Shown in pieces: positions 25,517 through 34,243 of a DNA stretch of 64,000 bases (within the stretch, counting starts at the first letter, position 1; the number at the start of each line of letters is the position of its first letter). Source of the stretch: Peribacillus frigoritolerans. Lineage in GTDB: Bacteria > Bacillota > Bacilli > Bacillales > DSM-1321. Made by a program: the position numbers and the translations under genes. Under the pieces are notes generated by a model, which was not told where the DNA came from, ran no database searches, and worked only from the letters and a program-made list of their open reading frames with translations. The stretch covers positions 5,116,001-5,180,000 of the forward strand of contig NZ_CP158190.1 in assembly GCF_040250305.1 (NCBI RefSeq), written 5' to 3'.

Positions 25517-26050
25517 TTACCTTGGACTTGGAAAAATCCGTGTTACAAGTTCACGGAACTCTTCAGCAAATCCTTCAACGGGTTTTCCATTCTCGATATC
25601 ATTCGCATACCCATCCATTCTTTGAACAAAGTCCGGATTTGCCGACACATAAACTTGGTCTACAGAAGGATCGGCTTCCCTTACTGCATCAGCAATCCTT
25701 TCTTTAAGGTCATTCGAGATATCCTTTTCCCCGCCGTCTTTTAATACTGCGCCTACATAGGCATTATTTTCAGTCACGATGACATTTGCGTTACTTACTT
25801 CCTTCAAGGCTTCGACTCGATTTGAGATATCCTCGGAGACCCTCATACCGTTTATGCCATTATCATTATCACCATTATTAACATTATTAACATTTTGCCT
25901 TGTGTCGCCTACATTCATCGGATTATCTAAATTATCCTGATGAGTACGATTCAGGCCAAGATTTTCACTGGCATCTTCGTTATCATTAGTTGCACAACCT
26001 GTAATCACTAAAGCCATCATCGCACTTGATACTATCGCTTTATAGTTCAT
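25517..26050 (-). CDS. Sporulation lipoprotein, YhcN/YlaJ family
   Basis: A 177-residue lipoprotein. The signal peptide ends in VITGC, with the lipidated cysteine near residue 19. An acidic asparagine/aspartate-rich linker follows, then the YhcN/YlaJ domain from about residue 73 (SEDISNRVEALKEVSNANVIVTENNAYVGA, given here by its start SEDISNRVEAL and the strand NVIVTENNAYVGAVL) to VYVSANPDFVQRM. Members are found in the spore inner membrane or cortex region and affect germination or outgrowth. The start at 26050 has GAGGAG 8 nt upstream. It is monocistronic and next to the ger operon. Confidence 0.85.
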   Translation of the reverse strand: MNYKAIVSSAMMALVITGCATNDNEDASENLGLNRTHQDNLDNPMNVGDTRQNVNNVNNGDNDNGINGMRVSEDISNRVEALKEVSNANVIVTENNAYVGAVLKDGGEKDISNDLKERIADAVREADPSVDQVYVSANPDFVQRMDGYANDIENGKPVEGFAEEFRELVTRIFPSPR

Positions 26051-26104
26051 ATTCTTCACTCCTCAAAAATCATTTAACATTACTATTTGCGAGGAGTGGG
26101 CAGA

Positions 26105-26425
26105 TTATTCAGAAGAAGTGATCTTCAAGCCGATAATTCCAACCAAAATAAAACCGACGAATACCAAACGCATCGCATCCTTAGGCTCGTTAAATACGAT
26201 GATGCCTACCAGAACAGCTCCAAGGGCCCCTATTCCGGTCCAAATTGCATACGCTGTTCCCATAGGCAGCGTTTTTATCGCCGATGACAAAAAGTAAAAA
26301 CTAATAACCATGCCAGCAATCGTTATGATAGAAGGTAATAATTTCGTAAAACCCTCGGTATACTTTAAACTTGTCGCCCATACCACTTCAAATAATCCTG
26401 CAATCACCAATTGAATCCAAGCCAT
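26105..26425 (-). CDS. gdx: Guanidinium exporter Gdx (SMR family, SugE type)
   Basis: A 106-residue four-helix small multidrug resistance protein. The membrane glutamate is in GLFEVVWATSLKYTEGF near residue 13, and the second helix region has GTAYAIWTGIGALGAVL, typical of the SugE/Gdx branch. These dual-topology dimers export guanidinium in exchange for protons. The guanidine-I riboswitch immediately upstream makes guanidinium the likely substrate rather than quaternary ammonium drugs. The start is the ATG at 26425 after GGAGGGGAAAAAG. It is a single-gene unit; many Bacillus relatives have two SMR subunits, and here one suffices. Confidence 0.9.
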   Translation of the reverse strand: MAWIQLVIAGLFEVVWATSLKYTEGFTKLLPSIITIAGMVISFYFLSSAIKTLPMGTAYAIWTGIGALGAVLVGIIVFNEPKDAMRLVFVGFILVGIIGLKITSSE

Positions 26426-26446
26426 CTTTTTCCCCTCCAATTACAG

Positions 26447-26488
26447 AAAAAGCCCGAGAGGTCATAAATCATAACCTCCCGGGCTTTT
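26447..26488 (-). terminator. Regulated terminator of the guanidine leader
   Basis: On the minus strand AAAAGCCCGGGAGGTTATGA pairs with the following TCATGACCTCTCGGGC-type arm (26449-26486) and ends in TTTTTC. The 5' arm overlaps the conserved AAAAGCCCGGGAG of the aptamer, as expected for an antitermination switch that turns the exporter on when guanidine is bound. Confidence 0.85.
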
Positions 26489-26570
26489 TTCCCTCCGTGT
26501 ACGCAGATTCCTGCGCGTTTCTCTTGGACCATTCCGGTAACATTCAACCGAGGAACCCTAGAAACATAGT
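26478..26570 (-). promoter_or_regulatory. Guanidine-I (ykkC) riboswitch
   Basis: The minus strand reads CTAGGGTTCCTCGG, then ACCGGAATGGTCCAAGAGA, then ACACGGAGGGA and AAAAGCCCGGGAGG. These are the diagnostic blocks of the ykkC/guanidine-I class. It precedes the SMR exporter gene with an overlapping terminator, consistent with guanidine-induced expression. Confidence 0.94.
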
Positions 26571-26612
26571 ATTTCCATACTATATCATGTACATTTCAGA
26601 TCGGTCAAACAC

Positions 26613-26942
26613 TTATGCATCGCTTCTGTTTCTAAGCTTCCACTTGTCACCTTTTATTGAAAACCAAATATTCTTAAAGGGTTCAGGTATTTTTTTAGCC
26701 GCCTCAACCGTATATTGTACAGCCTCTTTTTTATATTCAACATCTTCAGTGATTTCTTGCTGTGTCATGGCGAGTTGGTCCGTTTCCGATTTAATCTGGT
26801 CCGTTTTGGCCTGGATGCGTGTAACGGTTTCAGTCACATTTTCAATTGTCGGTTTGGAATCCTTAAATGTTTTAAAAGCAAAAAACGCTAAATAAATAAT
26901 CGATCCGATAAAGAGGGCAAGACTAATATATACAATGATCAC
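26613..26942 (-). CDS. DUF948-type membrane-anchored coiled-coil protein
   Basis: A 109-residue protein with one N-terminal membrane helix (IVYISLALFIGSIIYLAFFAF, residues 3-23, split here as IVYISLALF and IGSIIYLAFFAF), then a heptad-rich helical region VTETVTRIQAKTDQIKSETD and a basic tail. This is the layout of DUF948 proteins such as B. subtilis YtxG, linked to general stress genes, though function is unknown. It is preceded by AGGAGGAATCTAGGTG-like Shine-Dalgarno sequence and is monocistronic. Confidence 0.7.
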   Translation of the reverse strand: MIIVYISLALFIGSIIYLAFFAFKTFKDSKPTIENVTETVTRIQAKTDQIKSETDQLAMTQQEITEDVEYKKEAVQYTVEAAKKIPEPFKNIWFSIKGDKWKLRNRSDA

Positions 26943-27060
26943 CTAGATTCCTCCTTTTATTTTACCTTTACTATACCCGTAATAATTGAGCAGAAAACGA
27001 ATCCCCATGTATTTTCTTTTATGCCTGGTCATATTATTGAAAGTAAAAGGAGGAATGAAA

Positions 27061-27240
27061 ATGAATCAAATGCCTCTGCTTAAAGCCTGTTTTAAAGCTG
27101 GAATCCACTTCATTAGACATATGACCATACAGCAGGCTGCCACTATTGCAGGAATCATTTTTTTAATCATTCATCCAGAAGTTTTCAGCCCCCTTTGGCT
27201 TACATTGGCAACATCCGTCTTGATTCTGCTCCTGCTTTGA
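27061..27240 (+). CDS. Small hypothetical membrane protein
   Basis: A 59-residue protein with a hydrophilic, weakly basic N-terminus (MNQMPLLKACFKAGIHFIRH) and two hydrophobic segments, TIAGIIFLIIHPEVF and WLTLATSVLILLLL, the second running to the stop codon. The start at 27061 follows AAAGGAGG with a 10-nt spacer; an ATG at 27055 is too close and longer frames have no ribosome site. I do not recognise the family. It is divergent from the DUF948 gene across a 120-bp gap. Confidence 0.55.
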   Translation: MNQMPLLKACFKAGIHFIRHMTIQQAATIAGIIFLIIHPEVFSPLWLTLATSVLILLLL

Positions 27241-27600
27241 AGATTGTAAGTATCCTCCCGCACACTGGCTGTGTTATGGATTTCTTCGCTGACGCCCCCA
27301 TCCAGATCAGGAAAACACCGAGGATATGCAACAGCATTCCACCCTTGCTTCAGAAGAATGTTCCTGCACAGATCAAACTGCCATGGAGACCCTACCATTA
27401 ATTTGCCAGGACTGTTCCTATGCAGGGATTTCAATCTCTTCATAGCGATGATCAATAAAGTTTAATCAATCGATTGATTAAAACGGAATTTGACTTGAAC
27501 CCCCTTGTGACAGCTGAACTTCCCTCCCCCTTCAGAATTGATTACACTACATTTACCATTTTATCAAACGGAAAACTATTAGAAAATTACAAAACTTGTG
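27241..27600. other. Gap with no convincing gene
   Basis: About 360 bp between a small membrane protein gene and the RraA-like gene. Overlapping short frames exist on both strands but none has a ribosome site or recognisable content. A TATAAT at 27601-27606, 40 bp before the rraA-like start, is a probable -10 element with a weak -35. Confidence 0.5.
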
Positions 27601-27645
27601 TATAATTAGGCTATATTCATTAACTATTAAGGAGGAATCATAGTC

Positions 27646-28266
27646 ATGGATACTCTTATTCAACAATTCAGGAATTTGCCCACCACAGCGATTTCTGATG
27701 CAATGGAAGGGCTGAGCAACCTGGAATCGGCGATTAAACCCTTAAAGGAAGAGTTTCGTATGGCCGGACGAGCTTTGACCGTACAGATGCCCGTCGGTGA
27801 TAATTCAGCCGTTTTAAAAGCAATCGGCGAAGCCAAGCCTGGGGATATAATTGTCGTTGACAGCAAGGGTGATACATACCGGGCTATAGCAGGAGACTTT
27901 GTCGTCGGCATGATGCAGACCATGGAAATTGGCGGCATCGTAGTCGATGGAGTCATTCGCGACCTTGAAGCCATTAAAGAATTGAATTTCCCTGTTTTCA
28001 GCAAAGGGACGACGGTTGCCTCTAGCGGCAAGGCAGGTGTAGGCGAAACCAATGTCCCCATTTCCTGTGGAGGTGTCACCGTATTTCCAGGGGACATCAT
28101 CATAGGGGACATAGATGGAGTCGTGGTCGTGCCACAAGCCATGGGTGAAGAAATCCTGGTCAAAGCAAAGGATAAAATCATGAAAGACGAACAGCGTGCT
28201 GAAAAATATGCAGGGAAGCCTGATGAAATTAGAAAGTATATTGCCATGATGACCAATAAAGGATGA
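27646..28266 (+). CDS. RraA-family protein (putative oxaloacetate decarboxylase / HMG aldolase-like)
   Basis: A 206-residue RraA-fold protein. Family signatures are TTAISDAMEGLSNL at the start, GDIIVVDSKGDTYRAIAGD near 66, and the metal-binding GGIVVDGVIRDLEAI near 97 with its Arg-Asp pair. In bacteria without RNase E this fold usually belongs to 4-hydroxy-4-methyl-2-oxoglutarate aldolase or oxaloacetate decarboxylase rather than the RNase E inhibitor. The start follows AAGGAGGAATCATAGTC. It is monocistronic, so substrate cannot be inferred from neighbours. Confidence 0.8.
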   Translation: MDTLIQQFRNLPTTAISDAMEGLSNLESAIKPLKEEFRMAGRALTVQMPVGDNSAVLKAIGEAKPGDIIVVDSKGDTYRAIAGDFVVGMMQTMEIGGIVVDGVIRDLEAIKELNFPVFSKGTTVASSGKAGVGETNVPISCGGVTVFPGDIIIGDIDGVVVVPQAMGEEILVKAKDKIMKDEQRAEKYAGKPDEIRKYIAMMTNKG

Positions 28267-28274
28267 CGCATATA

Positions 28275-28313
28275 AAAAACAGGCAGGAAGCGATGGCTTC
28301 CTGCCTGTTCTTT
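28275..28313. terminator. Bidirectional terminator between rraA-like gene and ltaS
   Basis: AACAGGCAGGAAGC and GCTTCCTGCCTGTT form a perfect 14-bp stem with a 3-nt loop, flanked by A and T-rich sequence on both sides. The two genes converge on it. Confidence 0.85.
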
Positions 28314-28321
28314 CTTTAGCC

Positions 28322-30289
28322 TTATTTATCGGTCTTATCTTCCTTAGAACCTTCTTCATCATAAGTGTAATCATAATCAGCAGGATCAATCGGTTTAAAG
28401 CCGTTTGGAGTATAGAAACGGAGTAAGTCGCCGTTCACTACTTGGTCGGATAAATTCAGCATCGTTTCAGCTCTCGTTTTATAATTGAGGATGTCATCAT
28501 TTTCCTCGACCAATTCTCCTGTTTTAGTATCGTAGTATTTCCCTTTAATGGAAGTGACTTCCGGTGTTACAAAATCACCATTCCTGAAAGGTACCACTTC
28601 ATTATGATCTTTTGACAATAAATCGGATCCGAATTGTACATAGTCTTTAGATTCAATTCCTAACAGATGCAATAAAGTCGGGAGAAGGTCAATCTGTCCT
28701 CCGTATTGGTGCATTTCCCCGCCTTCAACACCTGGAACATGAATCAATAATGGTACACGTTGCAATTGGGCATTCTCAAATGCGTCAACATCCTTGCCAA
28801 GCACTTTTGACATGGCTTCTTTATGGTTTTCGGAAATACCATAGTGATCACCATACATAACGATTACCGAATTATCATATAGACCGGATTCCTTCAGATA
28901 ATCGAAAAACTCTTTAAGCGCCTCATCGGCATAGCGTGCAGTTTGGAAGTAACTATCAACGGAAGCATCGCCTGTTGTATGCTTACCGATTGTTGCTTTT
29001 TCCTGGTCCATTGCATATGGGAAATGATGAGACACCGTTATGAATTTTGTATAGAAAGGCTGTTTAAGCGTTTCTAACATTGGAATCGATTCCTTAAAGA
29101 AAGGCTTATCCATTAATCCATAACTTAGTACTTCCTCTTTATTTTCCATATTATAATGGTTTGCATCGAAGAATTGATTAAAACCAAGAGACTTATACAT
29201 ATTATCCCGGTTCCAGAAAGATTTGTAATTACCATGGAACACAGCAGATGTGTATCCTTGTTGCCCTAAAATAGCTGGTGCTGCTTGATACGTATTTTGG
29301 GAACGGTTTGTGAATGCTGCCCCCTGTGGTAAACCGAACAGGGAATTTTCAAGCATGAATTCGGCATCCGCTGTTTTACCTTGGCCTACTTGATGGAAGA
29401 AATTATCAAAGTGCATGAAATCTGACTTATCTGCTGCAAGTGAGTTCAAAAATGGAGTTACTTCTTCCCCATTCAACTTATAATCGATAAGGAAATTCTG
29501 CATTGATTCCAAATGCAGGTAGATGACATTCTTGCCTTTGGCTGCACCAAAGTACTCAGGGTTCGGTTCAGCGCTTGTTGCCTTCGTATAGTTGACGACT
29601 TCGGCGATATCCGTGCTGTTTGCAGTCGCACGCTGAGCGTATGTTTTAGTATTCTGAACGGCATCATAAACCGTATAGTTGAACATGCCCAAATATTTGA
29701 CGATATAGTTCCGGTCGAATGTTCTTGATAATAATTGCGGGCGATCCTTTTCAGCAAGTCCCAAATTGATGGCGAAAATTGCAAGTCCCGCTAAGTAAAC
29801 CATTCCAACTGTACGGCGTTTGAGTTTGAAGTCTTCCACTTTAAAGTCTTTGAATCTGTACAACACGATCAAAAGAACCGTATCAAGGAAGTAAAATACA
29901 TCATGGCCTTTAAATAATTCTAAAATACTCGGTCCCAAATCCCCGGCATTTTGCACTTGCGTCAGGGTTGGCAATGTAATGAAATCGGTAAATGACCGGT
30001 AGTATACAATATTGAAGAATAACCATAGGGACATCAAAAGGTTCAACCTGATGATCCATTTAAACGATTTTTTGCCTCTAGCCAATAGTGCCAAGCCAAA
30101 GAATAAAATGGCTGAACTAATCGGATTTATGAACAGCAAGAACTGTTGCAGGCCATTTTCAAGACCTAGGTTAAATTCAATTCGATATCCAATATAAGTT
30201 TTTATCCAAAACAAGACTACCGCAATAAAGAAAAAGCCTAGTATGTTATCTGCAAATAAATGCCGGCTTTTTTTAAGAAAATTATTCAT
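28322..30289 (-). CDS. ltaS: Lipoteichoic acid synthase, LtaS family
   Basis: A 655-residue polyglycerolphosphate synthase. Five N-terminal membrane helices (to about residue 178) anchor an extracellular sulfatase-like domain. The catalytic threonine is T306 in GQGKTADAE, with metal-site residues E261 in YLHLESMQ and VIVMYGDHYGISENH further on. It transfers glycerolphosphate from phosphatidylglycerol to build the lipoteichoic acid chain. A stretch YAQRATANS near 218 sits where signal-peptidase cleavage occurs in related enzymes. Bacillus species have several paralogues (LtaS, YfnI, YqgS, YvgJ); I cannot say which. It is monocistronic with a recognisable promoter. Confidence 0.93.
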   Translation of the reverse strand: MNNFLKKSRHLFADNILGFFFIAVVLFWIKTYIGYRIEFNLGLENGLQQFLLFINPISSAILFFGLALLARGKKSFKWIIRLNLLMSLWLFFNIVYYRSFTDFITLPTLTQVQNAGDLGPSILELFKGHDVFYFLDTVLLIVLYRFKDFKVEDFKLKRRTVGMVYLAGLAIFAINLGLAEKDRPQLLSRTFDRNYIVKYLGMFNYTVYDAVQNTKTYAQRATANSTDIAEVVNYTKATSAEPNPEYFGAAKGKNVIYLHLESMQNFLIDYKLNGEEVTPFLNSLAADKSDFMHFDNFFHQVGQGKTADAEFMLENSLFGLPQGAAFTNRSQNTYQAAPAILGQQGYTSAVFHGNYKSFWNRDNMYKSLGFNQFFDANHYNMENKEEVLSYGLMDKPFFKESIPMLETLKQPFYTKFITVSHHFPYAMDQEKATIGKHTTGDASVDSYFQTARYADEALKEFFDYLKESGLYDNSVIVMYGDHYGISENHKEAMSKVLGKDVDAFENAQLQRVPLLIHVPGVEGGEMHQYGGQIDLLPTLLHLLGIESKDYVQFGSDLLSKDHNEVVPFRNGDFVTPEVTSIKGKYYDTKTGELVEENDDILNYKTRAETMLNLSDQVVNGDLLRFYTPNGFKPIDPADYDYTYDEEGSKEDKTDK

Positions 30290-30367
30290 GCTTTCACCTC
30301 TATTAATCTAGTGGTTTATTTATATAAATTTTTACAAACTTACAAAAGACGGAAAATCGGAAACCTT

Positions 30368-30397
30368 ATAATAGCATTCTTTTACTTGGATAGTCAA
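30368..30397 (-). promoter_or_regulatory. Putative promoter of ltaS
   Basis: On the minus strand TTGACT (30397-30392) and TATTAT (30373-30368) are 18 bp apart, about 80 bp ahead of the ltaS start. It fits sigma A. Confidence 0.55.
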
Positions 30398-30399
30398 GA

Positions 30400-31334
30400 T
30401 TGTGAAAACCACCTTTTGTCACATCCATAACTCTTATATCCAGAACACTTCTTTAGCTTATGAACAAGCATTTGAAAAAATAACAGAGTTTCGCCCGTCT
30501 CGAATGTTCAGCGAACCTATAACAAATATATAGGAACTCCATGTCTTAATCCAATAAATATTACCGTAACTTTATGGGGTGACTGCGGATGACAGTCACT
30601 GTTTAGTTTTACGTCCTTGAGCCTTTTCCATTATAAACGACTCTTTATAAAAAAACCAGCACATTACAAAATATGTAAAGATATAAATCTTCAATTATTG
30701 AAGGCTACCTTAAATTCCCAGTATTCCTTTCCCGATAATTCGACAGTCGAAAATGAGGTGTCGGTTACATGGATGCATCTCTCCTCCGCACTTTTGTACC
30801 CCATTCAAAATCCAAGCCTGAGAAAAGTTTGACTCCTTCATAATTGCATCCAGCCGCTCCAAAATCCCATAAACTAACAAATTGATTTCGTGTAATATCG
30901 ACATCATTCCCCTAAGGCTTATTTATTAGCTATTTTTAAATAATTTTCCCTGAAAATGATGATCATATTATTTTTATATTTTTACTTTCAGGACAATTTT
31001 CATCATCCATAAAAGATTCGATTTACCAAAATTAACTTAAATTACAATTTGAAAAACTCCTCTGGGAACCGGAAAGCTCCAAGTATCCATGGATTTGACA
31101 TTATAATAGGAAGAAACTAAAATTTTTCATATCGGCTGAAAGGTTACATTCCTTCGATTGCAGCCCATATGAGCTAAAAAGCAACTGGTGTGAATATGCC
31201 TTGTCCTTATCCCATTTCCCCTTAATTTTGTCGTGAGGGACCTTATAAGCTTACCTGTGTTTTGTCACCTTTATATGTGAATTCTTTTGTCCCCTTTGTT
31301 AGTATATTGGTTTCATCCAGCTTTATTATAAAAA
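30400..31334. other. AT-rich 0.9-kb region without a convincing gene
   Basis: No frame on either strand combines a ribosome site, reasonable length and recognisable content. A 65-codon minus-strand frame (30907-30710) has a weak AGGGGAATG site and no family resemblance. At 30579-30599 GTGACTG/CAGTCAC forms a 7-bp hairpin. The region may hold promoters, an unrecognised small RNA, or a decayed gene. Confidence 0.5.
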
Positions 31335-31372
31335 ATAAAAAAATCCTGCCCTCGATCGAGGACAGGATTTTC
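31335..31372 (-). terminator. Terminator after petrobactin-binding protein gene
   Basis: AAATCCTGCCCTCGATCGAGGACAGGATTT-type stem (31341-31370; arms AAATCCTGNCCTCG/CGAGGNCAGGATTT) is followed on the minus strand by a T-rich run. It ends the siderophore operon. Confidence 0.8.
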
Positions 31373-31388
31373 ATTAATCATATTTATA

Positions 31389-32336
31389 TTACTTAATACC
31401 TTCTGAAACTTCTTTAACCATAGCGTCAACAGATTCTAAACCGCCGCCTGATAAGTACCAGTAGTTAGGGTCTAGATAAATGATGTTACCTTCTTTAAAT
31501 GCTTTTGTATTTTTCACAATGTCATTTTCAACAGTATCTTTTGCTGCAGCTCCATCACCGGCTACCGCATCTCTATCTACAACGAATAGGTAGTCAGGAT
31601 TTTTTTCAGCAATGTATTCGAAAGAAATACTTTGACCATGTGTCGATACTTCCAATTTATCATCTACTGCAGGTACTCCGAATACATCATGGATGATTCC
31701 AAATCTTGAATCAGGTCCGTAGGCACTTACTTTTCCACCGCTAGCAAGAACGATTAAACCAGTTTTGTCAGTTGGAGCTTTTTCTTTCAAAGCATTAATG
31801 TTTTCTTCAACACTTGCCAATTCTTTAGCTGCTTCGTCTTTTTTATCGAAAATTTTACCTAAAAGTGTTACGTTTTCTTCAAAGGATTCCATATACTTTG
31901 TTGTATCTACACCTACAAAAACAGTAGGGGCAATTTTGCTTAATTCTTCATATGCGTCAGATTGACGGCCAGAAATAAGGATTAAGTCTGGAGCAATTTC
32001 GTTGATTTTTTCGAAGTCAGGCTCTTTTAACCCGCCGGCATTTTCAGTTGTACCTTCATATTTAGAAAGGTATTCCGGAAGGCCATCATGAGGAACAGCT
32101 GCTACTTCCACACCCAATTTATCAAGAGTATCAAGAGTACCCATATCGAATACAACGACTTTTTCAGGGTTTGTTTTCACTTTCGTTTCGCCTAGTTGGT
32201 GCTTAACCGTAATTTCTTCGCTTTTAGCACTTTCTTTTTTCGCGCTTGATTCTTCTTTTTCCTTATCTGATCCACAAGCTACAGCCACTACAGCGAGCAT
32301 TGCAACCAAAAGCAGTAAAGATAATTTCTTAATCAT
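31389..32336 (-). CDS. yclQ: Petrobactin-type siderophore-binding lipoprotein
   Basis: A 315-residue iron-siderophore solute-binding lipoprotein. The signal peptide ends in the lipobox AVVAVAC (cysteine about residue 21), followed by a Lys/Glu/Ser-rich linker. The body follows B. subtilis YclQ (FpbQ) almost segment by segment: ITVKHQLGETKV, VVVFDMGTLDTLDKLGV, LKEPDFEKINEIAPDLILIS, VDTTKYMESF, STHGQSISFEYI and NYWYLSGGGLESVD. YclQ captures ferric petrobactin and its precursors at the membrane surface. The start at 32336 follows GAGGTGACCATA. It lies 207 bp after yclP, an unusually long gap in this operon. Confidence 0.92.
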   Translation of the reverse strand: MIKKLSLLLLVAMLAVVAVACGSDKEKEESSAKKESAKSEEITVKHQLGETKVKTNPEKVVVFDMGTLDTLDKLGVEVAAVPHDGLPEYLSKYEGTTENAGGLKEPDFEKINEIAPDLILISGRQSDAYEELSKIAPTVFVGVDTTKYMESFEENVTLLGKIFDKKDEAAKELASVEENINALKEKAPTDKTGLIVLASGGKVSAYGPDSRFGIIHDVFGVPAVDDKLEVSTHGQSISFEYIAEKNPDYLFVVDRDAVAGDGAAAKDTVENDIVKNTKAFKEGNIIYLDPNYWYLSGGGLESVDAMVKEVSEGIK

Positions 32337-32543
32337 TATGGTCACCTCTAAAAAATTTTTATTTAAAATTACATATTGAATCCTCACCATCACAGAGTTC
32401 ACCTTCAACACTTTCCCTGCCAGATGAACAGGAGGCGGCTAAAGTCTTGGGCGCCCGCCAACTCTTAACTGCCTAAAAAGCGTACGAGGAGATTTCTGGA
32501 TGGCTACGAATACTGAAGTAATTTAAAACCAACTGGAATTATC

Positions 32544-33302
32544 TTACGTGAAGTACACACAGATCTTATTGTCATTGATACTTTGGATTTCAATATCCAT
32601 ATCATAAATTTCCTTTAATACATTGGAATTGATTACTTGTTCGGTAGGGCCATTATGAACAACCTTGCCATCCTTCAATGCGACGATATAGTCGGAATAA
32701 CAGGATGCAAAATTAATGTCATGAATGACGATAATGACCGTTTTCCCCAATTCATCGGCCAATCTCCTCAACACCTTCATGATTTGGACGGAATGCTTCA
32801 TATCAAGATTGTTCAGGGGTTCATCAAGAAGCACATACTCCGTGTTCTGAGCAATGACCATGGCAATGAAGGCCCGCTGTTGCTGGCCGCCGCTAAGCTG
32901 GTCAAGAAACTTATCCTGCATGTCAGCAAGTTCCATATATTCAATCGCTTCATCGACGTATTTCCAATCCTCTTTCGTCAGCTTTCCTTGTGAATAAGGA
33001 AAACGGCCAAAGGCGACGAGTTCACGAATCGTTAAACGGATATTGATGTGGTTAGCCTGCTTTAAGATGGCAATCTTTTTCGCAAGTTCATTGCTATTGA
33101 ATTTCCCCATATCCTTACCCTCGATCAGGACTTCTCCTGAATCCCGGGTAATGAGACGGCTGATCATCGAAAGGACGGTACTTTTCCCCGCTCCATTGGG
33201 ACCGATGAAGGATGTGATTTTCCCTTTCATTATTTCAATGGAAACATCCTCGACAACCGTTTTATTATTATATTTTTTGAATAAATTTTTCACTTCTACC
33301 AT
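32544..33302 (-). CDS. yclP: Petrobactin ABC transporter ATP-binding protein
   Basis: A 252-residue ABC ATPase of the iron-chelate type. Walker A is GPNGAGKST near residue 34, the signature is LSGGQQQRAF near 138, Walker B is YVLLDEPLNN near 157, and the switch histidine is in VIIVIHDINFAS. It energises the YclN/YclO permease. It overlaps yclO by 7 bp, as expected for a tightly coupled operon. Confidence 0.92.
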   Translation of the reverse strand: MVEVKNLFKKYNNKTVVEDVSIEIMKGKITSFIGPNGAGKSTVLSMISRLITRDSGEVLIEGKDMGKFNSNELAKKIAILKQANHINIRLTIRELVAFGRFPYSQGKLTKEDWKYVDEAIEYMELADMQDKFLDQLSGGQQQRAFIAMVIAQNTEYVLLDEPLNNLDMKHSVQIMKVLRRLADELGKTVIIVIHDINFASCYSDYIVALKDGKVVHNGPTEQVINSNVLKEIYDMDIEIQSINDNKICVYFT

Positions 33303-34243
33303 GATTTATTCTCCTTTAATAGAAGATAGATGAAATAGACACCGCCGACAAAGTTGATGATGACACTTAAGGTCGTGGAAAACGTAAAGATCCTCTCTAC
33401 AATGAATTGGCCGCCGACCAAGGCAATCACGCTGATCAGCATTGCACCCGGGAGGATATGTTTATGCTGATAGGACTTAATGAATTGATAAGCCACGTTT
33501 GCAACAAGCAATCCGAGGAACGTGATCGGACCGATCAAGGCAGTCGAAATGGAAATTAAAACCGTAACGACGATTAAAACCCGCTTCGTGACAAAATCAT
33601 AATCCACACCCAAGTTTATGGCTTGGTCCCTCCCTAGGGACATGACATCTAAATACTTCAAAAATCTCATGAAATATACCATTGCCGCAATCATGAGGAT
33701 AATAGCTAACGTTAACAGGTCCGTGTTGACATTATTGAAGCTGGCGAACATTTTATTTTGAATGATTTGGAATTCATTCGGGTCGATCAATACCTGCATG
33801 AATGAAGACATGCTGCCGAATAAGGTTCCGAAGATGATACCGATCAGCAATAGGAAGTAAATATTGCGGTTTTTCTTGAACATGAACTTGAACAGCAGGC
33901 TTGCAAAAATAAGCATGGCCGCAAGTGTAATCAGGAAATTGAGATTTTTATTCATGATCATGATATGCGTTGAACCGAAGATGAAAATCACTCCCGTTTG
34001 AATCAGCATATACATGGAGTCCAACCCTAAAATGCTTGGCGTCAGGATTTTATTATTCGTGACCGTCTGGAAAATCACTGTTGAAAAAGCTATTGCACAT
34101 CCAACCACGATGATGGCGACGATTTTTATGACCCTTCTCGGCAGTGCATAATCCCAATTCGGGCCAAGGTCCCAAAAGATATAACCTGCCGTTAAAGCAG
34201 CTGCAAGAACAGCCAATATAATGATCCTACTTTTATTATTCAT
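33296..34243 (-). CDS. yclO: Petrobactin ABC transporter permease YclO
   Basis: A 315-residue FecCD/BtuC-type permease with 9-10 membrane helices. ILTPSILGLDSMYMLIQTG near residue 70 and ALIGPITFLGLLVANVAYQF near 240 are family landmarks, the latter near the ATPase-contact loop. It forms a heterodimer with YclN. It overlaps yclN by 8 bp and yclP by 7 bp. Confidence 0.9.
   Translation of the reverse strand: MNNKSRIIILAVLAAALTAGYIFWDLGPNWDYALPRRVIKIVAIIVVGCAIAFSTVIFQTVTNNKILTPSILGLDSMYMLIQTGVIFIFGSTHIMIMNKNLNFLITLAAMLIFASLLFKFMFKKNRNIYFLLLIGIIFGTLFGSMSSFMQVLIDPNEFQIIQNKMFASFNNVNTDLLTLAIILMIAAMVYFMRFLKYLDVMSLGRDQAINLGVDYDFVTKRVLIVVTVLISISTALIGPITFLGLLVANVAYQFIKSYQHKHILPGAMLISVIALVGGQFIVERIFTFSTTLSVIINFVGGVYFIYLLLKENKSW

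Noticed and set aside
27171..27455. 94-codon minus-strand frame and overlapping plus-strand frames in the gap before the rraA-like gene
   Set aside because: It overlaps the 3' end of the small membrane protein gene, lacks a ribosome site, and the frames contradict one another.
30710..30907. 65-codon minus-strand frame in the gap beside ltaS
   Set aside because: Only a weak AGGGGAATG upstream, no family resemblance and unremarkable composition. I would not call it without conservation evidence.
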